The notes beneath the pieces are model-generated. The model did not search any database. It saw only the letters and a program-made list of their open reading frames with translations, and had not been told where the DNA came from. The translations under genes were made by a program, and so were the position numbers. From NCBI GenBank assembly GCA_945485625.1, contig CALYSH010000120.1, positions 1-5,486 of the forward strand: DNA of 5,486 nt. Direction: 5' to 3'. Shown here piece by piece: positions 1 through 5,486 of this stretch; within the stretch, counting starts at the first letter, position 1, and the number at the start of each line of letters is the position of its first letter. Origin of the DNA: an uncultured Lachnospiraceae bacterium. GTDB lineage: Bacteria > Bacillota > Clostridia > Lachnospirales > Lachnospiraceae.

Positions 1-1033
1 CGGATAAATGAGCGACCTCGATGGAATGCTTTAATGCATTCTGACCATAACTGGTTCTGAACTTCATCTTTCCAAGTAATCTCACGAGTTCCGGGTGGAT
101 ACCATGCACGCCCACTTCAAGGACTGCCGCTTCACCCTCCTCTTTGATCATTGTTTCAACTTCCTTCTGAGCCTTCTCTACCATCTCTTCGATTCTGGCA
201 GGGTGGATACGTCCATCTACGATCAGTTTTTCCAGAGCAATTCTGGCAACCTCACGACGAATCGGATCAAATCCGGAAAGGATAACTGCTTCCGGCGTGT
301 CATCGATAATCAGATCCACACCGGTCATGGTCTCCAGGGTACGAATGTTTCGTCCCTCACGTCCGATGATTCTTCCCTTCATCTCATCGCTGGGTAATTG
401 AACAACAGAAATAGTGGTTTCAGAGACATGATCTGCTGCGCATCTCTGAATTGCGTTAACCACATATTCCTTCGCCTTTTTGTCGGCTTCTTCTTTGGCC
501 CGAGTCTCCATTTCCTTGATCATCACGGCCGTTTCATGCTTCACTTCATCTTCAACAATTTTCAATAAGTAGTCTTTTGCTTGTTCAGAGGTTAATCCGG
601 AAATTCGTTCCAGTTCCTGTACACGCTGCTCATTTAACTTGGAAACCTCAATCTTCATCTTGTTGATGGCTTCTTCTTTTGCAGCCAGACTGGCTTCACG
701 CTTCTCAATAGCATCTGCCTTCTTATCGATGTTCTCTTCCTTCTGCTGAACTCTGCGCTCGTACCTCTGCGCCTCCGCCCTTCTTTCCTTGATTTCACGA
801 TCCAGTTCATTCTTGGTACGAATGGACTCTTCCTTCACCTCAAGCAAGGCCTCTCGCTTCTTCGCTTCAGCATTTTTCAGTGCATCATCGATAATACTTC
901 TCGCCTTCTCCTCAGCATTACCAATCGTACTTGCTGTTGACTTTTTCTCGTACTGAATGGTAATCACTGCGGTAATCACTGCGGTGAGAAGTACGGCTAC
1001 TGCTATGATGACAATCCACATTACATCAGTCAT
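1..1033 (-). CDS. rny: Ribonuclease Y, 3' end cut by window edge
   Basis: RNase Y is the membrane-anchored endoribonuclease that initiates decay and processing of many mRNAs in Firmicutes and associates with degradosome partners at the inner face of the membrane. The visible 344 residues show the family layout in order. A membrane segment spans about residues 5-26. A long charged Lys/Glu/Arg/Ala-rich coiled coil runs from about 28 to 195. A KH RNA-binding domain covers about 208-275, with its GxxG loop as GREG (224-227, in RIIGREGRNI). The HD domain begins at about 330, with its first His at 336 (HSIEVAH). The family is about 520 residues long, so most of the HD domain, including the HD metal pair, lies outside the window. 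The ATG at 1033 is chosen because AAGGAGGTG lies at 1052-1044. An in-frame ATG at 1072 has no good Shine-Dalgarno. The gene lies downstream of recA-recX with its own promoter. Identity is very secure. Confidence 0.97.
   Translation of the reverse strand, partial: MTDVMWIVIIAVAVLLTAVITAVITIQYEKKSTASTIGNAEEKARSIIDDALKNAEAKKREALLEVKEESIRTKNELDREIKERRAEAQRYERRVQQKEENIDKKADAIEKREASLAAKEEAINKMKIEVSKLNEQRVQELERISGLTSEQAKDYLLKIVEDEVKHETAVMIKEMETRAKEEADKKAKEYVVNAIQRCAADHVSETTISVVQLPSDEMKGRIIGREGRNIRTLETMTGVDLIIDDTPEAVILSGFDPIRREVARIALEKLIVDGRIHPARIEEMVEKAQKEVETMIKEEGEAAVLEVGVHGIHPELVRLLGKMKFRTSYGQNALKHSIEVAHLS
959..982 (-). repeat. Perfect 12-bp tandem duplication in the rny membrane segment
   Basis: The 12-mer GGTAATCACTGC (plus strand) occurs twice head to tail, at 959-970 and 971-982. 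In frame it encodes AVIT-AVIT near the end of the N-terminal membrane helix of RNase Y (about residues 18-25), lengthening the hydrophobic stretch by four residues without changing frame. It may be a recent replication-slippage duplication. Confidence 0.9.
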
Positions 1034-1038
1034 CTTAC

Positions 1039-1052
1039 AGGAGCACCTCCTT
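1039..1052 (-). promoter_or_regulatory. rny ribosome binding site inside a small hairpin
   Basis: The minus strand carries AAGGAGGTG (1052-1044), a near-perfect Shine-Dalgarno that fixes the rny start at 1033. It is also half of an inverted repeat: AGGAG (1051-1047), loop GTG, CTCCT (1043-1039). In the mRNA this five-pair stem would hide most of the Shine-Dalgarno. The complementarity is seen directly; any effect on translation is inference. Confidence 0.8.
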
Positions 1053-1107
1053 ATTAAATTTTCATTGTACATGTTGCCTGCAAACCCAATATGTTACAGT
1101 TTTTATA

Positions 1108-1123
1108 TAGAATGTCTATTCTA
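1108..1123 (-). other. Short hairpin in the rny leader
   Basis: A perfect six-pair inverted repeat, TAGAAT and ATTCTA around a four-base loop, lies in the presumed rny 5' leader about 20-35 bases after the predicted transcription start. It is AT-rich and has no following T run, so it is not a terminator. It could be a transcript-stabilising stem or chance. Confidence 0.35.
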
Positions 1124-1145
1124 ACAAGCAATTCACAACAAATAA

Positions 1146-1174
1146 ATCTTACCTTGAATTAACTACAATGTCAA
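1146..1174 (-). promoter_or_regulatory. Sigma-A-type promoter of rny
   Basis: The minus strand shows a perfect -35 TTGACA (1174-1169), a 17-base spacer and a -10 TAAGAT (1151-1146), which matches the TATAAT consensus at four of six positions. Transcription would begin near 1139, giving a leader of about 105 nt before the rny ATG. It lies in the recX-rny gap, so rny can be expressed independently of the SOS-controlled recA promoter. Confidence 0.75.
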
Positions 1175-1208
1175 GTATGTATTTCTTTTTCAGGTGTTTG
1201 AAAAGAGA

Positions 1209-1838
1209 TTATTTTTCTTCAAAATAATCATTTCCCTGAAGTGCCCTTCGAATGCTTTCCTGAGAAAAACCTTTTCTCGCCAAAAAGCCATATTGTTTCT
1301 GCCTTTCTTTTGCATCCGCTTTCTCCGGAAGGTATCCTCTTTTCTGCAACAGAGCATGAATCATGGACAATTCATCCTGCTCTCCTCCCTGTTCCTCCCA
1401 GCTTCGGAACGCCTCGGCTACCGTATCCTTTGAGATTCCCCTTCCGTACAAATCCTGTTGAATCCTGCGTTTACTTCTGTTTGCGGAATAGGTTTCCAAA
1501 TACTGTACCGCATATCGCAAATCATCTACATAATGAAAGGACGCCACATACTCCAACGCCTCTTCCACCACCGAAGCCGGATACCCTCCCTGAACCAGCT
1601 TTTCCCGAAGTCTTGCAGTGGTATAATCCCTCTTGGTCAACAGGTTCATGGCACGAAGCTTTGCACGTTTCGGCAGTACCTCTTTCATAATCTCCCTATA
1701 AGCCTTCTCGGATATTTCCTCCCCCAGAACAATCTGATACAGACGCAATTCGCCTTTGTACAAGACTAAGGCGACTTCATTGTCAATATCGATTTTGCTT
1801 CGGGATTTGGATACTTCCTCGATTCCTGTTATTTTCAT
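1209..1838 (-). CDS. recX: RecX, regulator of RecA
   Basis: RecX binds RecA filaments on single-stranded DNA and modulates their extension and strand exchange, limiting excess recombination. The protein is 209 residues, a usual length for Firmicutes RecX. An N-terminal region of about 45 residues is followed by helical repeat modules. The first (about 55-115) contains RAMNLLTKRDYTTARLREKL and ends in FHYVDDLRYA, the family's DD.RYA signature with Leu as the third residue. The second (about 118-150) has RSKRRIQQDLYGRGIS. The third (about 155-202) ends in KGFSQESIRRAL. The ATG at 1838 is preceded by GAGGGA (1850-1845) six bases away. It lies 25 bases after recA with no promoter or terminator between them, so the two are almost certainly cotranscribed and SOS-induced together. 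No terminator is visible after its TAA. Confidence 0.93.
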   Translation of the reverse strand: MKITGIEEVSKSRSKIDIDNEVALVLYKGELRLYQIVLGEEISEKAYREIMKEVLPKRAKLRAMNLLTKRDYTTARLREKLVQGGYPASVVEEALEYVASFHYVDDLRYAVQYLETYSANRSKRRIQQDLYGRGISKDTVAEAFRSWEEQGGEQDELSMIHALLQKRGYLPEKADAKERQKQYGFLARKGFSQESIRRALQGNDYFEEK

Positions 1839-1844
1839 AACACA

Positions 1845-1850
1845 TCCCTC
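1845..1850 (-). promoter_or_regulatory. recX ribosome binding site
   Basis: GAGGGA on the minus strand, six bases before the recX ATG and within the 25-base recA-recX gap. It is good but weaker than the recA and rny sites, which fits lower translation of the modulator than of RecA. Confidence 0.7.
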
Positions 1851-1863
1851 ACTCAGACATCAT

Positions 1864-2886
1864 TTATTCTTCTGAAGCACTTCCCTTGGGTTCATCCAGA
1901 TGAAAATGAGCACGGACCTTTGCAGCAATCTCATCACACACTGCCGGGTTGTCCTTCAGATACTGTTTCGCATTTTCGCGCCCCTGACCGATTTTCTCTC
2001 CCTCATAGGCATACCAGGCTCCGGACTTCACCACAAGATTAATGCTTGCTGCAAGGTCGAGAATATCTCCCACGGTAGAAATACCCTCACCAAACATAAT
2101 ATCAAACTCTGCCTCCTTGAAGGGCGGCGCCACCTTGTTTTTCACTACCTTTACGCGGGTACGGTTACCGATGACCTCCCCACCCTGCTTTAAGGCTTCC
2201 ACTCTGCGGACATCCAGGCGCACAGAAGCATAAAATTTTAGTGCCCGTCCACCGGTTGTGGTCTCCGGGTTGCCGAACATAACTCCTATCTTCTCACGCA
2301 GCTGATTAATAAACACAACAGTACAATTGGACTTGCTGATAACGGCAGTCAGTTTGCGAAGAGCCTGTGACATCAGTCTCGCCTGAAGGCCTACATGGCT
2401 GTCACCCATCTCACCATCAATCTCTGCCTTAGGTACCAATGCCGCTACAGAGTCTACTACCACAATGTCCATTGCACCGGAACGGACCATGGTCTCTGTA
2501 ATCTCCATAGCCTGTTCACCGTTATCCGGCTGGGAAATATACAAATTATCAATATCAACGCCTATATTCTTTGCATACACAGGATCCAGGGCATGCTCTG
2601 CATCAATAAATCCGGCAATGCCTCCCCTTTTCTGCACCTCTGCAATCATATGTAAAGTAACTGTGGTCTTACCGCTGGATTCCGGACCGTAAATCTCGAT
2701 AATCCTTCCCTTGGGAATCCCACCCTGGCCCAGCGCAATATCCAGGCTCAGAGAGCCTGTGGGAATGGTCTCCACAATCATCTGGGATGCAGGATCACCC
2801 AGACGCATCACCGTGCCCTTTCCATACTGTTTCTCAATCTGCCCCAATGCAGCATCCAATGCTTTCAGTTTTTCGCTTTTTTCCAT
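1864..2886 (-). CDS. recA: RecA recombinase
   Basis: RecA is the cytoplasmic ATP-dependent strand-exchange protein of homologous recombination. Its filament on single-stranded DNA also triggers LexA self-cleavage and so the SOS response. The 340-residue protein is full length for the family. The Walker A motif is GPESSGKT (67-74), the catalytic Glu is in DAEHAL (E97), and Walker B is IVVVDS (141-146). Loop L1 is EIDGEMGD (155-162). Loop L2 starts at FINQLREK (192-199), with the ATP-sensing Gln at 195, and continues through the ETTTGGRALKFYAS region. NRTRVKVVKNK (241-251) carries the interface lysines. The C-terminal tail is short and mildly acidic (DEPKGSASEE). The ATG at 2886 follows AAGGAGT at a spacing of 8. 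A two-box SOS promoter lies directly upstream and recX follows in the same operon. All key residues are present and nothing suggests damage. Confidence 0.99.
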   Translation of the reverse strand: MEKSEKLKALDAALGQIEKQYGKGTVMRLGDPASQMIVETIPTGSLSLDIALGQGGIPKGRIIEIYGPESSGKTTVTLHMIAEVQKRGGIAGFIDAEHALDPVYAKNIGVDIDNLYISQPDNGEQAMEITETMVRSGAMDIVVVDSVAALVPKAEIDGEMGDSHVGLQARLMSQALRKLTAVISKSNCTVVFINQLREKIGVMFGNPETTTGGRALKFYASVRLDVRRVEALKQGGEVIGNRTRVKVVKNKVAPPFKEAEFDIMFGEGISTVGDILDLAASINLVVKSGAWYAYEGEKIGQGRENAKQYLKDNPAVCDEIAAKVRAHFHLDEPKGSASEE

Positions 2887-2894
2887 GTGAAATT

Positions 2895-2903
2895 ACTCCT
2901 TTT
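2895..2903 (-). promoter_or_regulatory. recA ribosome binding site
   Basis: AAAAGGAGT on the minus strand, with eight bases between it and the recA ATG. This strong, well-spaced site fixes the start at 2886. With transcription starting near 2920 the leader would be only about 34 nt. Confidence 0.85.
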
Positions 2904-2906
2904 CAT

Positions 2907-2920
2907 AGAACAAGTGTTCT
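2907..2920. promoter_or_regulatory. LexA (DinR) operator 1 of recA, perfect core
   Basis: AGAACAAGTGTTCT contains the full Gram-positive SOS core GAAC-N4-GTTC, and also fits the B. subtilis GAACRNRYGTTC consensus when read on the plus strand. It begins about seven bases after the -10 element, so it covers the predicted transcription start. A LexA dimer here would block RNA polymerase binding or escape. Confidence 0.88.
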
Positions 2921-2926
2921 GTATTC

Positions 2927-2955
2927 AGAATAAAACAATTGTTCCGATTTGTCAA
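2927..2955 (-). promoter_or_regulatory. Sigma-A promoter of the recA-recX operon
   Basis: The minus strand has a perfect -35 TTGACA (2955-2950), exactly 17 bases of spacer, and a -10 TATTCT (2932-2927). Predicted transcription starts near 2920. The spacer is occupied by one LexA-like box and the start region by another, so the promoter should be tightly repressed without DNA damage. This is inferred from position. Confidence 0.85.
2932..2945. promoter_or_regulatory. LexA (DinR) operator 2 of recA, one core mismatch
   Basis: Read on the minus strand this is GGAACAATTGTTTT: core GAAC-AATT-GTTT, seven of eight conserved positions. It sits inside the -35/-10 spacer and its centre is 25 bp from operator 1, somewhat over two helical turns. 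It is probably a weaker site than operator 1. The palindrome and its position are seen directly; LexA binding is inferred. Confidence 0.65.
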
Positions 2956-3190
2956 TGTTTTTCTGTTATATCCATAATATACTTTTACCTGTCCGTTAAA
3001 CATCCCTCAAAGCGCACCACCCCCCTTTTCTGTAATCAATTCATCCTCTGTGGATTTACTGTACGATTTTTTCTGCTTGAATAATTTGGCGATTCGCCGG
3101 ATTGGAAAATAGAAGGTTTACAAGAGAAATGTAACATAATTTCCCGGAAAGAGCAATAGGCAAGTTTGTATCTCCTCCCGAAAGAAATGT
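2956..3190. other. Intergenic region with no gene recognised
   Basis: About 235 bases between the receptor terminator and the recA -35. I see no convincing coding sequence: short ORFs on both strands lack ribosome binding sites and overlap regulatory structures. Visible structure includes a GC-rich mini-palindrome GGCGATTCGCC (3088-3098), a dyad GAAAT...ATTTC (3126-3143) with an inner ATGT/ACAT, and a run of six G on the minus strand (3025-3020). No known riboswitch or RNA family was recognised by eye. No strong promoter was found. Confidence 0.6.
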
Positions 3191-3230
3191 AAAAAGGCAC
3201 GCCATCCGGTTCACCGGATGATGTACCTTT
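3191..3230 (-). terminator. Intrinsic terminator of the chemotaxis receptor gene
   Basis: On the minus strand the arms 3230-3214 and 3209-3193 can form about 16 pairs around a four-base loop (TGAA), with one A-C mismatch and two G-U pairs. The GC-rich top is CATCCGG/CCGGATG. The stem runs into five T residues (3195-3191). It begins 13 bases after the receptor stop codon. It insulates the recA promoter from upstream transcription. The plus-strand direction has only a short T run, so the terminator mainly works leftwards. Confidence 0.92.
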
Positions 3231-3243
3231 CACCTGACATCAT

Positions 3244-4656
3244 CTATACCTTTTCAAATCTGCTGACTTCCCGTTTCAGATCCTCATAAATACGCTGGTT
3301 CTCATTAGACTCCTCTTTGATCTGGACCATGGAATCTGCCAGTGCCGCAGTATCCTCCGCTGCATGGGACACTCCATTCGCTCCCTCCTCCACGGTGGAG
3401 GTAATATCTCTGATTCCATCACTCATCTGCTGCATATCCACTGCCATATCCGCTGCTTTTGTAGCAAACTCATTAAATATGACACGCATGGTATCCGCAT
3501 CCTTCTCATATCGGTTTACAATCTCCACAAAGCCATCATAGTCTGCCATCACATCCTTATCCACAAACCGGAGCATATTCTGCGCATTCGTGCTCAGCTT
3601 CTCCACCGCCTGTGTCACAAGCTTGCTGACCGTCTGAATATCACCGGCTGCGACCCTGCTGTTGTCTGCCAGCTGTCTGATTTCCTCTGCTACTACAGCA
3701 AAGCCCCTTCCTGCCTCCCCGGCTCTGGCCGCCTCAATAGAAGCATTTAATGCCAATAAATTCGTCTGACTGGAAATCTGGAGAATCTTCTCCGTGAGTT
3801 CATTAATTCTCTTAACCTTTCTGCTTTCGTCAAGCGCAATCGAAAGTTCCTTTCCAATCTGCTGCATGGTCAGTACGGTAGCTTCCCTGCTCTTTTTTGT
3901 CTGAGAATTCATGGCATCGGCACGGGTCTTGATATCGGATACCATCTCATTTCCTTCCCCTGCACTTCTGCTGATTTCCTGTATTCTCTCCAGGTTATTC
4001 ATGCCGGCCGTCTTCACCTGTCCCATCATAGCGGAAATCTCCTGCATACTGGCGGCCAACTGCTCCATAACGGCAGAAACATTCATCACACTGCCATTGG
4101 AGGATTCCACAAGTTGTACCGTGTTGTTTACGGATTGCTCCATATTCCCGGTTTCCGCCTTCAACTTCTTCACCAACAGCTGCAGAGACTCCATAAATAC
4201 ATTAATACCGTCCGCCAGCTGACCGATTTCATCGGAGGAATGAATCTGAATCCGTTTTGTCAAGTCAATTTGGTCTGCTGCAACATCATCAATGATTTCC
4301 TGCAGTTGCTTTCCGGCATTCTTAGCCGGTCCGGAAATCATCATCCTGACAACATATATGATAACAGTCATGATAACAATAATCAGGAAAACCAATACGA
4401 AGTCAAATATTATGGTTCCACGAATTCTTGCGGAAATTTCTTCTTCATTCTCCCGCAAAAGCTCCGATTCCCTAATCACAGCGGAGCGCTTGCCGGAGTC
4501 AGCAAACTGTCTCATGTTCTCCGCCTCTTTTGCAATCTTTACATTCAGAGTCTGAATGGTATTTAAGGCTGCCATATTCGAAAAGCAAATGGCGAGCAGC
4601 AACACAACCAACGCAATCAGCAATCCCATTACTTTTTTTCCGATACTGTTCTTCAT
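3244..4656 (-). CDS. Methyl-accepting chemotaxis protein with a very short extracellular sensor
   Basis: This membrane receptor passes signals to CheA and CheW to control motility. From the chosen ATG (4656) it has 470 residues: a membrane helix at about 9-29, an extracellular part of only about 50 residues (30-80, charged and helix-like), a second membrane helix at about 81-106, a HAMP region (about 105-160, with DLTKRI and SSDEIGQLADGINVF), and a long cytoplasmic coiled coil. The signalling tip is canonical: ILQISSQTNLLALNASIEAA, then RAGEAGRGFAVVAEEIRQLA (about 291-330). After it comes a FVDKDVMADYDGFVEI segment (364-379) of a type common in Clostridia receptors. No CheR-docking pentapeptide ends the chain (it ends RFEKV). 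The start is uncertain: ATG 4665 is one base after AAGG, ATG 4656 is ten bases after it, and ATG 4734 would add a cysteine-containing leader with no ribosome site. The gene is monocistronic on present evidence, closed by the terminator at 3230-3191. The ligand is unknown. Confidence 0.95.
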   Translation of the reverse strand: MKNSIGKKVMGLLIALVVLLLAICFSNMAALNTIQTLNVKIAKEAENMRQFADSGKRSAVIRESELLRENEEEISARIRGTIIFDFVLVFLIIVIMTVIIYVVRMMISGPAKNAGKQLQEIIDDVAADQIDLTKRIQIHSSDEIGQLADGINVFMESLQLLVKKLKAETGNMEQSVNNTVQLVESSNGSVMNVSAVMEQLAASMQEISAMMGQVKTAGMNNLERIQEISRSAGEGNEMVSDIKTRADAMNSQTKKSREATVLTMQQIGKELSIALDESRKVKRINELTEKILQISSQTNLLALNASIEAARAGEAGRGFAVVAEEIRQLADNSRVAAGDIQTVSKLVTQAVEKLSTNAQNMLRFVDKDVMADYDGFVEIVNRYEKDADTMRVIFNEFATKAADMAVDMQQMSDGIRDITSTVEEGANGVSHAAEDTAALADSMVQIKEESNENQRIYEDLKREVSRFEKV

Positions 4657-4698
4657 ATCCCTCATACCTTCCCCATTGTTTTTTACAGAGCAAGTTCT

Positions 4699-4727
4699 AT
4701 AATAATGATACAATGTTTTACAGGAAA
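4699..4727 (-). promoter_or_regulatory. Possible weak promoter of the chemotaxis receptor
   Basis: The 105-base gap before the receptor holds a good -10-like TATTAT (4704-4699) on the minus strand, with only a poor -35 (TTTCCT, 4727-4722) at 17 bases. An overlapping alternative is TATCAT (4710-4705) with TGTACT. I did not find a convincing sigma-D (flagellar) element. The gap has no clear terminator for the upstream gene, so cotranscription with it remains possible. Confidence 0.25.
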
Positions 4728-4761
4728 AGTACACCTTTTTCTCGAATATTTTACATTCTTC

Positions 4762-5486
4762 TTACCGGTACCCATACCAATATTCTTCTCCTTCATACCG
4801 CGGCACGCCCCCCGGCATATCATCGGCGTCTACGGAAGAAACAGTAAAATCAAAGGAATCATTTTCAAAAAGAATCTTCATATGTTCAAATACTGTCTCT
4901 TCAAAGCCTAATTCCACATGGCCTTTATATATCTTGGAGCTGTCCCTCAGGCAGCTTGTATATATGGCCGGCATTTCCCCGTGTCCAAGCGCCGGAAGCA
5001 TGAAAAAAGCCAGTGTATCCTCTCGATTTGTACGTTTATGCAGATATTCCGTAATCTCCTCCAGGCGGTCCGTCTTAAAGGGCTCGTATCTGTTGTTGCA
5101 ATTTCCATCTCCCAGATCATAGAACAAGTCATACAAATCTACAATATAGTAGAAACCATCCTCATAAAACCAATTATAGGCCTGCATATTATATCCATAG
5201 GTCAATAAGTAGCCCCAGTCCTCAAAATCATTCTGAAGCAGATAAGAGGCGGCATTGGCAAAATCAGCAGGACTGCCGATTTTGTTATTCAGAACATTGT
5301 CTCCGGGAACCGGCCACGTCCACAGAGTATCCCCTGATACCAGAATAGGGGAGTCATACGCATACCTGCATCCGCTGTTCTGAAAATAGGTATACAGATC
5401 CTGAATCGTATTTATTTTGATTTGAAGCAGCTTAGGCGAAACGGTATCCCGAAAGCTGATACTGTTGTCCGAAAACTCCTCCGGAC
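4762..5486 (-). CDS. Unrecognised protein with degenerate transglutaminase-like segment, 5' end outside window
   Basis: The frame is open from the window edge to the TAA at 4764-4762, giving 240 visible residues. A TTG at 5205 lies inside the open frame and is not the start. I do not recognise a named gene. Fragment residues 70-118 follow the transglutaminase-core pattern: GSPADFANAASYLL (70-83) where family members have G-x-C-x-D-[FY]-A before a helix, then QAYNWFYEDG (101-110) and YYIVDLY (112-118) where they have H-A-[WY]-N-x-x, a turn and a beta strand ending in the catalytic Asp. Here the expected Cys is Pro72 and the expected His is Gln101; Asp116 is kept. The protein is rich in Tyr, Phe, Trp, Asp and Glu (e.g. 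YEGEEYWYGYR at the C terminus), which would suit an exported protein, but the N terminus needed to see a signal peptide is missing. It is probably a binding or structural pseudoenzyme. The fold call is inference from motif pattern only. The receptor gene follows 105 bases later on the same strand. Confidence 0.85.
   Translation of the reverse strand, partial: PEEFSDNSISFRDTVSPKLLQIKINTIQDLYTYFQNSGCRYAYDSPILVSGDTLWTWPVPGDNVLNNKIGSPADFANAASYLLQNDFEDWGYLLTYGYNMQAYNWFYEDGFYYIVDLYDLFYDLGDGNCNNRYEPFKTDRLEEITEYLHKRTNREDTLAFFMLPALGHGEMPAIYTSCLRDSSKIYKGHVELGFEETVFEHMKILFENDSFDFTVSSVDADDMPGGVPRYEGEEYWYGYR

Noticed and set aside
1054..1065. Three-codon upstream ORF (ATG AAA ATT TAA) in the rny leader
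   Set aside because: No Shine-Dalgarno precedes it and such tiny ORFs occur by chance in AT-rich leaders.
1187..1204. Inverted repeat TTTTCA/TGAAAA just after the recX stop as a terminator
   Set aside because: Six mostly A-T pairs with no following T run on the minus strand; too weak to call a terminator.
1241..1690. Plus-strand 149-codon ORF opposite recX, rich in Pro
   Set aside because: It is antisense to a clear recX, low in complexity and has no recognisable domain. The same holds for plus-strand ORFs opposite recA, the receptor and rny.
2893..3003. Minus-strand 36-residue ORF upstream of recA, ending in the recA Shine-Dalgarno
   Set aside because: It spans the recA promoter and both LexA boxes, so the main transcript would not contain its start. 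GAGGG directly abuts its ATG, which is too close to serve as a ribosome site.
3128..3165. Minus-strand promoter TTGCTC-17-TACATT or TTGCCT in the intergenic region
   Set aside because: The matches are only three to four of six in each element, and no gene or RNA can be assigned downstream before the much stronger recA promoter.
3036..3233. Minus-strand 65-codon ORF between the receptor and recA
   Set aside because: It begins inside the intrinsic terminator stem of the receptor gene, its amino acid sequence shows no recognisable domain, and I see no clear Shine-Dalgarno before its start.
4723..4740. AAAAG...CTTTT repeat after the unrecognised gene as a terminator
   Set aside because: Only five pairs, almost all A-T, and no T run after it in the minus direction.

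Overview
The window looks like chromosomal DNA of a Gram-positive anaerobe of the class Clostridia, most likely Lachnospiraceae or a close relative. The evidence is a recA-recX-rny gene order, Shine-Dalgarno sites close to AAGGAGG, a sigma-A-type promoter with Gram-positive LexA (DinR/SOS) boxes before recA, moderate GC content, and a transmembrane RNase Y. The family-level placement is inference. Every gene I can support is on the minus strand, so the window reads biologically from right to left.

Right part (5486 to 3191). The window opens inside an unrecognised gene whose protein contains a stretch resembling a transglutaminase-like fold in which the expected Cys and His positions are substituted; its 5' end lies outside. 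After about 105 bases comes a complete methyl-accepting chemotaxis receptor with two membrane segments, an unusually short extracellular loop, a HAMP region and a canonical signalling tip. A strong intrinsic terminator closes this unit.

Centre (about 3190 to 1209). About 235 bases without a convincing gene lead to a clear SOS promoter: TTGACA, 17 bases, TATTCT. One LexA box fills the -35/-10 spacer and a second, perfect box lies over the presumed transcription start. This promoter drives recA, followed 25 bases later by recX, the RecA modulator. The two form an SOS-controlled recombination-repair operon.

Left part (1208 to 1). No terminator is visible after recX. A separate sigma-A-type promoter (TTGACA, 17 bases, TAAGAT) precedes rny, which encodes the membrane-anchored endoribonuclease Y that starts mRNA decay in Firmicutes. 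The rny leader is about 105 nt long and its Shine-Dalgarno can fold into a small hairpin. The gene is cut by the window edge just inside the HD catalytic domain. Rny could therefore be transcribed both from its own promoter and by read-through from the SOS operon.

I see no mobile element, CRISPR array, tRNA or rRNA, and nothing that I would call a new biological system. The points most worth a second look are the apparently inactive transglutaminase-like protein, the double LexA-box layout, the sequestered rny ribosome binding site and the very small sensor of the chemotaxis receptor.
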